Shown here piece after piece: positions 14,933 to 19,191 of a stretch of DNA of 19,191 bases. The position numbers and the translations under genes are program-made. The notes beneath the pieces are model-generated. The model saw only the letters and a program-made list of their open reading frames with translations. It did no database searches and had not been told where the DNA came from. Each line of letters starts with the position of its first letter. Positions within the stretch are counted from its first letter, which is position 1. The DNA is from Gracilaria vermiculophylla (Eukaryota; Rhodophyta; Florideophyceae; Gracilariales; Gracilariaceae): positions 1,170,860 to 1,190,050 of the forward strand of contig JAHNZQ020003147.1 of NCBI GenBank assembly GCA_019155205.2, given 5' to 3'.

Positions 14933-17900
14933 ATGGCTGACCAGGACATCAAAACAGTTGTCAAGCCGGGCAACGAAGACATTGACAGAAAGCCTTGCCC
15001 AGAAGATGGAGCAAGTTTCTTTTCCAAGTTATTTTTCATATGGCTCTTCCCTTTCATTTACCAGGGATGGAAAGCCCCCCTGCGAGATGAGCAACTGTGG
15101 GAACTCCGTGATTTCGAGCGGGGTGAGTATACGTCTTCCAATCTAATCCATGAGTTTGAAAATGTTAAACACACTACTTCCAAACAGCCTAAACTACAGA
15201 TAGCGCTCTTCAGAAATCACCGTCCAGCACTCGTCGTCACCGCAATACTCAAGGTGATTGATGTCACTATGCAGCTTCTTCAACCGGTCTTCGTCAATCG
15301 ATTATTACAGTTCTTGCAGGACAAGAGCAGGTCTAGCGATCCGCCGAGCAACAGCGTAGGCATCGGATGGTCCTTTGCCCTTCTCGCCTCCCCCTTGATC
15401 AAAACTCTAGTCGAGAATCATTACTTTATGCGCACTATGCGGGGAGGTATGCGGGTGCGGTCAGGCCTTCAAGGTACCATTTACGACAAGAGTTTGCGAA
15501 TGAGTCCTTCTGCCAGAGCCACATCGTCACTCGGAGAGATAGTCAACCTTATGCAACTCGACACACAGCGCATCGGTGATTTCTTCCAGTTTTTCCACGT
15601 GTTATGGTCCGCTCCTATTCAAATCCTTGGTTCGGTAGCGTTGCTCTACTACTACATCGGAGTGTCTGCAATTATTGGTCTACTCGTGACGCTGGCGTCT
15701 CTTCCCCTACAGGGAAAGCTCATGGCAGCGCAGTTGAGGCTGCGAAAAGCTGGAATTGGGATCACCGATCGGAGAGTGAAGCTCATGAACGAAATTCTTC
15801 AAGGCATCAAGGCTGTCAAATTCTACGCATGGGAAGTGCCATTCGCAGCTGCTGTGGACAAGGAGAGAACTGACGAAGTGAAGAAATTCTCGCGCACAAT
15901 CTGGCTCCGGTCTGCTTTCCTCGCACTCATGATGGTAATGCCGATTCTTGTTGGAGTTATCACGTTTTCTTTCTTCAGCGGTGTGTTCAATCGGGACTTG
16001 AACCCAGCAATTGTCTTCACCGGCATTACTCTGTTGAACCAACTGCGAGCACCAATTATGATGTTGCCGATGACGGTCAATGCATACATCGATGCCCGCA
16101 TCGGCATGAAGCGTATCGAACGTTTTCTTGGACTTGAAGACGCAGATGATTATGCTCGTAGGAAGTCAGAGGATAATGAGTCTGAGCCATCCAAGGCCCC
16201 TGGCGTCCATCGCAGCGACTGGTCCGAAACGGCATCTTCCAGCGACGCTGAGGTTGTGGGTATCGAGATCGAGGACGGGGCATTCGAGTGGAGCAAGCTT
16301 GCCCAGAATGGACCCCCAATCAAGAGGAAGGGATTGATATCCTCCTGCTTGCCGAAGCGAAAGAAAAACAATTCATCGGAACAACCAAAGCAAGATGGAG
16401 CAGATGAGGAAAACGAAGCGCAGCAACATGTTTCGGTTCGAGGTCCAGTACTTTCAGATATTAACATCAAGCTCAAAGGCGGAGAGTTGACTGCGGTTGT
16501 TGGCAGGGTTGGCTCCGGTAAGTCGTCTCTCATTCATGCAATTCTCGGAGAAATGAGAAAGCTACGAGGTTCCGTGACTCTTGGAGGGAAAGTTGCTTAC
16601 GTCGCTCAGACCGCATGGATTTTCAACGATACCCTGCGAAGTAACATAACCTTTGGAAAAGAATTCGACGAACGTTTGTATCGAAAAGCCCTTGACGTTT
16701 CCGCCCTGAAATATGACATTGACATTCTTCCGGCTGGAGATATGACAGCTATTGGAGAAAAAGGAATCAATCTTTCAGGCGGACAGAAGCAGCGAGTGAG
16801 TATTGCTCGTGCTGTTTACGCTGATGCCGACGTTTATCTGTTCGACGACCCGTTGTCTGCCCTGGACGCCCATGTAAGTAAGGAGGTTTTTCAAAAGTGT
16901 TTATCCAGACGTGGACATTTGAGAAAGAAGCTCAGAGTTTTGATCACCAATCAAGTCCATGTTCTTCCAGAATGTGATAATATATTGTTCTTAGAGCGCG
17001 GCACAATTCGATGTCAGGGAAAATATTCTTCTCTTGCTGCAACGGATTCATCCTTCCAACAACTGATCAATGAGCAAGAGCAAGAAGGTTCGAAACAGGA
17101 AGGAGACGAACAAAATGATAACGGAGAATCTCTGCATGATCGTAGTAGACAGGAAGCTTCCATTTCCGTGTCGAAGACAGCCAAAGATCAGAGTGTACAG
17201 GTTTCGACGGGGCCGAAAGCAGGAACTACTCTCATGCAAGAGGAAGAACGAAAAACGGGAAATGTTGTCCTGAAAGCATATTACCAGTATGCAATAGCCT
17301 GTGGTGGTCTGTTCGTGTTCATCCTCATGCTTTTCTTTTGGGCTGCGACTGTTGTGCTATCAGTCATCGTACAATGGTGGCTGTCGTACTGGTCAGAACG
17401 CCAAGAACTGAATGACCCAAGACCAATCGGGTTCTTCATGGGCATCTATTTTGCATTAGCTGTTGGTTATGCGCTATTGACTATGATACGGAGCATTTGG
17501 TACCTAAACCTGGCGCTCTACGCATCGAAGAAATTGCACGACAAGATGCTGAACAGCGTCCTTCGAGCGCCCCTTAGTTTCTTTGACACCACTCCCATCG
17601 GCAGAATTATTTCTCGGTTTTCCAGGGATGTGCAAGCGCTGGATGAATTACTTCCTCAGTATTTCCAGCAAATGCTTACTACGACCATGAATCTTGTGGC
17701 ATCATACGCATTTATCGGTGTCATTCTTCCCATATTCTTCAGCGTGGCTCTGCCCGTGACCATATTTTACTTCCTTCTTCAACGTTTCTTTAATCGTACG
17801 TCTTTGGAGCTGAAAAGACTGGACGCAATATCAAAATCTCCCATCTACGCCCACTTTTCTGAAACCTTGGGGGGCTTAAGCACAATCAGAGCGTATGGTA

Positions 17901-19051
17901 AGCAGAGGCAGTCGAAAAACCAGAACATGCGTATGATAGACGTTAATCAACGAGCATACTTCTCATGGATTGCAGCGAATCGGTGGTTCTCTCTCTACCT
18001 TGAAATGGCAGGAACTCTTCTCATTTTCGCGACTGCGTTGTTTAGTGTGTTCGCATCAAAGGATATATTTGCCGGCAACATTGGTCTCAGTTTGTCTTAT
18101 GCCCTCCAGGTGACGGGTATTCTTGGTTTCACTGTACGATCTATCACCGAACTCGAAGGTTACATGAGCTCTGTCGAACGAGCGAAGTTTTATAGTGAGC
18201 AGCTACCGCAAGAAGCACCGGCAAAGTTTGATCCTGAAGATGATGTCAAACCTGCGCAATGGCCGACAAACGGCAATGTTTCGATTAACAATGTGCAAAT
18301 GCGCTACAGAGAAGGATTAGACCTTGTTCTCAAAGGCGTGAATGTCTCCATCGCTGGTGGTGAGAAGGTTGGGGTAGTCGGGCGGACTGGCAGTGGCAAA
18401 AGTTCCCTCATGGTTGCAATTTTGCGCATGGTCGAAATCGAAGGTGGTCGCATTTGTATAGACGACGTCAACCTCCAAGACATTGGATTGGATGATGTAC
18501 GGACTAGCATTACGATAATTCCACAAGACCCGGTGGTGTTCAGTGGAACAATCCGGTTCAACCTGGATCCATTCAATCGCCATTCTGAGGCAGAATTATG
18601 GGATGCGCTGGAAAAATCGCACATGAAACAGTTCGTCATGGAATTCGAAGGAGGGCTGGACGCGCAAGTTGCCGAGTATGGAGAGAACATGTCTGCTGGT
18701 CAGCGACAAGTTATTTGTTTAACACGTGCATTATTACGCAAGTCCAAGATTCTAATTCTAGATGAGGCCAGCAGCTCGCTCGACATGGAGACAGATAGAC
18801 TCATTCAAGAAACTATCCGCACACACTTGAAGGACGCAACTATTTTGACCATTGCGCACCGCCTTTCCACTCTCGCAGACTATGACAAGATTCTTGTAAT
18901 GGAGGACGGTAATGCGGTTGAATTTGGGTCACCGGCTGAGTTGCTGGGTAGAGCGGATGGGAAGTTCAAAGCTCTGGTGGATTCGATGGGAGATAAGGGA
19001 GCATCACAGTTTAGGCAACTCGTAGCGGGTAGATCAGCTTCGTCATCCTAA
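14933..19051 (+). CDS. ABCC (MRP)-subfamily ABC transporter
   Basis: A 1,372-residue full ABC exporter, (TMD-NBD)x2, without the extra N-terminal TMD0: it opens with the L0-like segment PCPEDGASFFSKLFFIWLFPF (about 21-41), as in short MRPs (ABCC4/5 type). TMD1 spans about 99-385, with RVKLMNEILQGIKAVKFYAWE (281-301) typical of ABCC. NBD1 has A-loop Trp453, Walker A GRVGSGKS (524-531), signature LSGGQ (614-618) and Walker B VYLFDDPLSALD (from 634), where Asp replaces the catalytic Glu, normal for ABCC NBD1. TMD2 spans about 775-1085. NBD2 has Walker A GRTGSGKS (1150-1157), signature MSAGQ (1253-1257) and Walker B ILILDE (1273-1278) with Glu1278. Such pumps export glutathione or other anionic conjugates across vacuolar or plasma membranes. 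An in-frame TAG lies 13 codons before the ATG, fixing the start. A charged insert of about 50 residues (455-505) sits inside NBD1. The substrate is unknown; its arsM neighbour suggests As-thiol conjugates. Confidence 0.95.
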   Translation: MADQDIKTVVKPGNEDIDRKPCPEDGASFFSKLFFIWLFPFIYQGWKAPLRDEQLWELRDFERGEYTSSNLIHEFENVKHTTSKQPKLQIALFRNHRPALVVTAILKVIDVTMQLLQPVFVNRLLQFLQDKSRSSDPPSNSVGIGWSFALLASPLIKTLVENHYFMRTMRGGMRVRSGLQGTIYDKSLRMSPSARATSSLGEIVNLMQLDTQRIGDFFQFFHVLWSAPIQILGSVALLYYYIGVSAIIGLLVTLASLPLQGKLMAAQLRLRKAGIGITDRRVKLMNEILQGIKAVKFYAWEVPFAAAVDKERTDEVKKFSRTIWLRSAFLALMMVMPILVGVITFSFFSGVFNRDLNPAIVFTGITLLNQLRAPIMMLPMTVNAYIDARIGMKRIERFLGLEDADDYARRKSEDNESEPSKAPGVHRSDWSETASSSDAEVVGIEIEDGAFEWSKLAQNGPPIKRKGLISSCLPKRKKNNSSEQPKQDGADEENEAQQHVSVRGPVLSDINIKLKGGELTAVVGRVGSGKSSLIHAILGEMRKLRGSVTLGGKVAYVAQTAWIFNDTLRSNITFGKEFDERLYRKALDVSALKYDIDILPAGDMTAIGEKGINLSGGQKQRVSIARAVYADADVYLFDDPLSALDAHVSKEVFQKCLSRRGHLRKKLRVLITNQVHVLPECDNILFLERGTIRCQGKYSSLAATDSSFQQLINEQEQEGSKQEGDEQNDNGESLHDRSRQEASISVSKTAKDQSVQVSTGPKAGTTLMQEEERKTGNVVLKAYYQYAIACGGLFVFILMLFFWAATVVLSVIVQWWLSYWSERQELNDPRPIGFFMGIYFALAVGYALLTMIRSIWYLNLALYASKKLHDKMLNSVLRAPLSFFDTTPIGRIISRFSRDVQALDELLPQYFQQMLTTTMNLVASYAFIGVILPIFFSVALPVTIFYFLLQRFFNRTSLELKRLDAISKSPIYAHFSETLGGLSTIRAYGKQRQSKNQNMRMIDVNQRAYFSWIAANRWFSLYLEMAGTLLIFATALFSVFASKDIFAGNIGLSLSYALQVTGILGFTVRSITELEGYMSSVERAKFYSEQLPQEAPAKFDPEDDVKPAQWPTNGNVSINNVQMRYREGLDLVLKGVNVSIAGGEKVGVVGRTGSGKSSLMVAILRMVEIEGGRICIDDVNLQDIGLDDVRTSITIIPQDPVVFSGTIRFNLDPFNRHSEAELWDALEKSHMKQFVMEFEGGLDAQVAEYGENMSAGQRQVICLTRALLRKSKILILDEASSSLDMETDRLIQETIRTHLKDATILTIAHRLSTLADYDKILVMEDGNAVEFGSPAELLGRADGKFKALVDSMGDKGASQFRQLVAGRSASSS

Positions 19052-19191
19052 AAGCACCTCGTGTCCACACTCCCCGGAGCATACAGTACTTGGCTGAACA
19101 GCGAATATTTTGATCCGTAACGTTGGCCAGCACTACGCATACCTTTCTGAATATGATGCGTGGATGCGAAAGACTCGAGGAAGCAATTCAC
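19052..19191. other. 3' flank of the ABCC gene
   Basis: Only 140 bp remain to the window edge. This is presumably the 3' untranslated region of the transporter. No further gene start or terminator structure can be supported. Confidence 0.4.

Noticed and set aside
1..19191. tRNA, rRNA, CRISPR array or bacterial-type operon signals
   Set aside because: I scanned for T-loop-like sequences, regularly spaced repeats and ribosome binding sites. Isolated TTCGAA-type strings occur but none folds into a tRNA, and gene types and spacing are eukaryotic.

Overview
This window looks like nuclear DNA from a photosynthetic eukaryote. Six long genes, each readable as one uninterrupted exon, encode typically eukaryotic proteins: an ARMC8/GID5-type armadillo protein, a RING-HC protein, UBR7, a PES-type acyltransferase with a transit-peptide-like N-terminus, an ArsM/AS3MT-type arsenite methyltransferase and an ABCC (MRP) transporter. 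A plastid-type lipid enzyme, an algal-style ArsM and the complete lack of introns fit an intron-poor alga best. A red alga is my leading guess, but this is inference, not proof.

Layout. Positions 1-1832 are gene-poor. They hold a possible small minus-strand gene split by a frameshift (280-740) and a heavily decayed Tc1/mariner transposase (about 961-1325, plus strand). After that the six main genes alternate strand without exception: ARMC8-like (-, 1833-4289), RING (+, 5575-6576), UBR7 (-, 7176-8282), PES-like (+, 8885-10894), ArsM (-, 11946-13310), ABCC (+, 14933-19051). This gives three divergent pairs sharing 5' regions of about 1.3, 0.6 and 1.6 kb, and two convergent pairs separated by about 0.6 and 1.05 kb. 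The first divergent region (4290-5574) is extremely GC-rich, with short tandem repeats and a perfect 9-bp inverted repeat. It is open in several frames on both strands only because it has so few stop codons.

Functional themes. The first three genes all belong to ubiquitin-ligase biology: a scaffold subunit of the GID/CTLH ligase, a RING protein and a UBR-box/PHD protein. The last two, which are divergent, suggest arsenic or thiol-conjugate handling: a methyltransferase with all four expected cysteines plus a cysteine-pair-rich tail, and a short MRP-type ABC exporter. Between them, just upstream of arsM and on the same strand, lies a 112-codon cysteine-rich ORF (13408-13746) whose CC...C pattern resembles the ArsM tail. 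This is the most interesting undescribed candidate in the window. The PES-like gene stands alone in function (plastid acyl-lipid metabolism).

Start codons were set at the first in-frame ATG. For ARMC8, RING, UBR7, PES and ABCC the open frame continues upstream without any further ATG.
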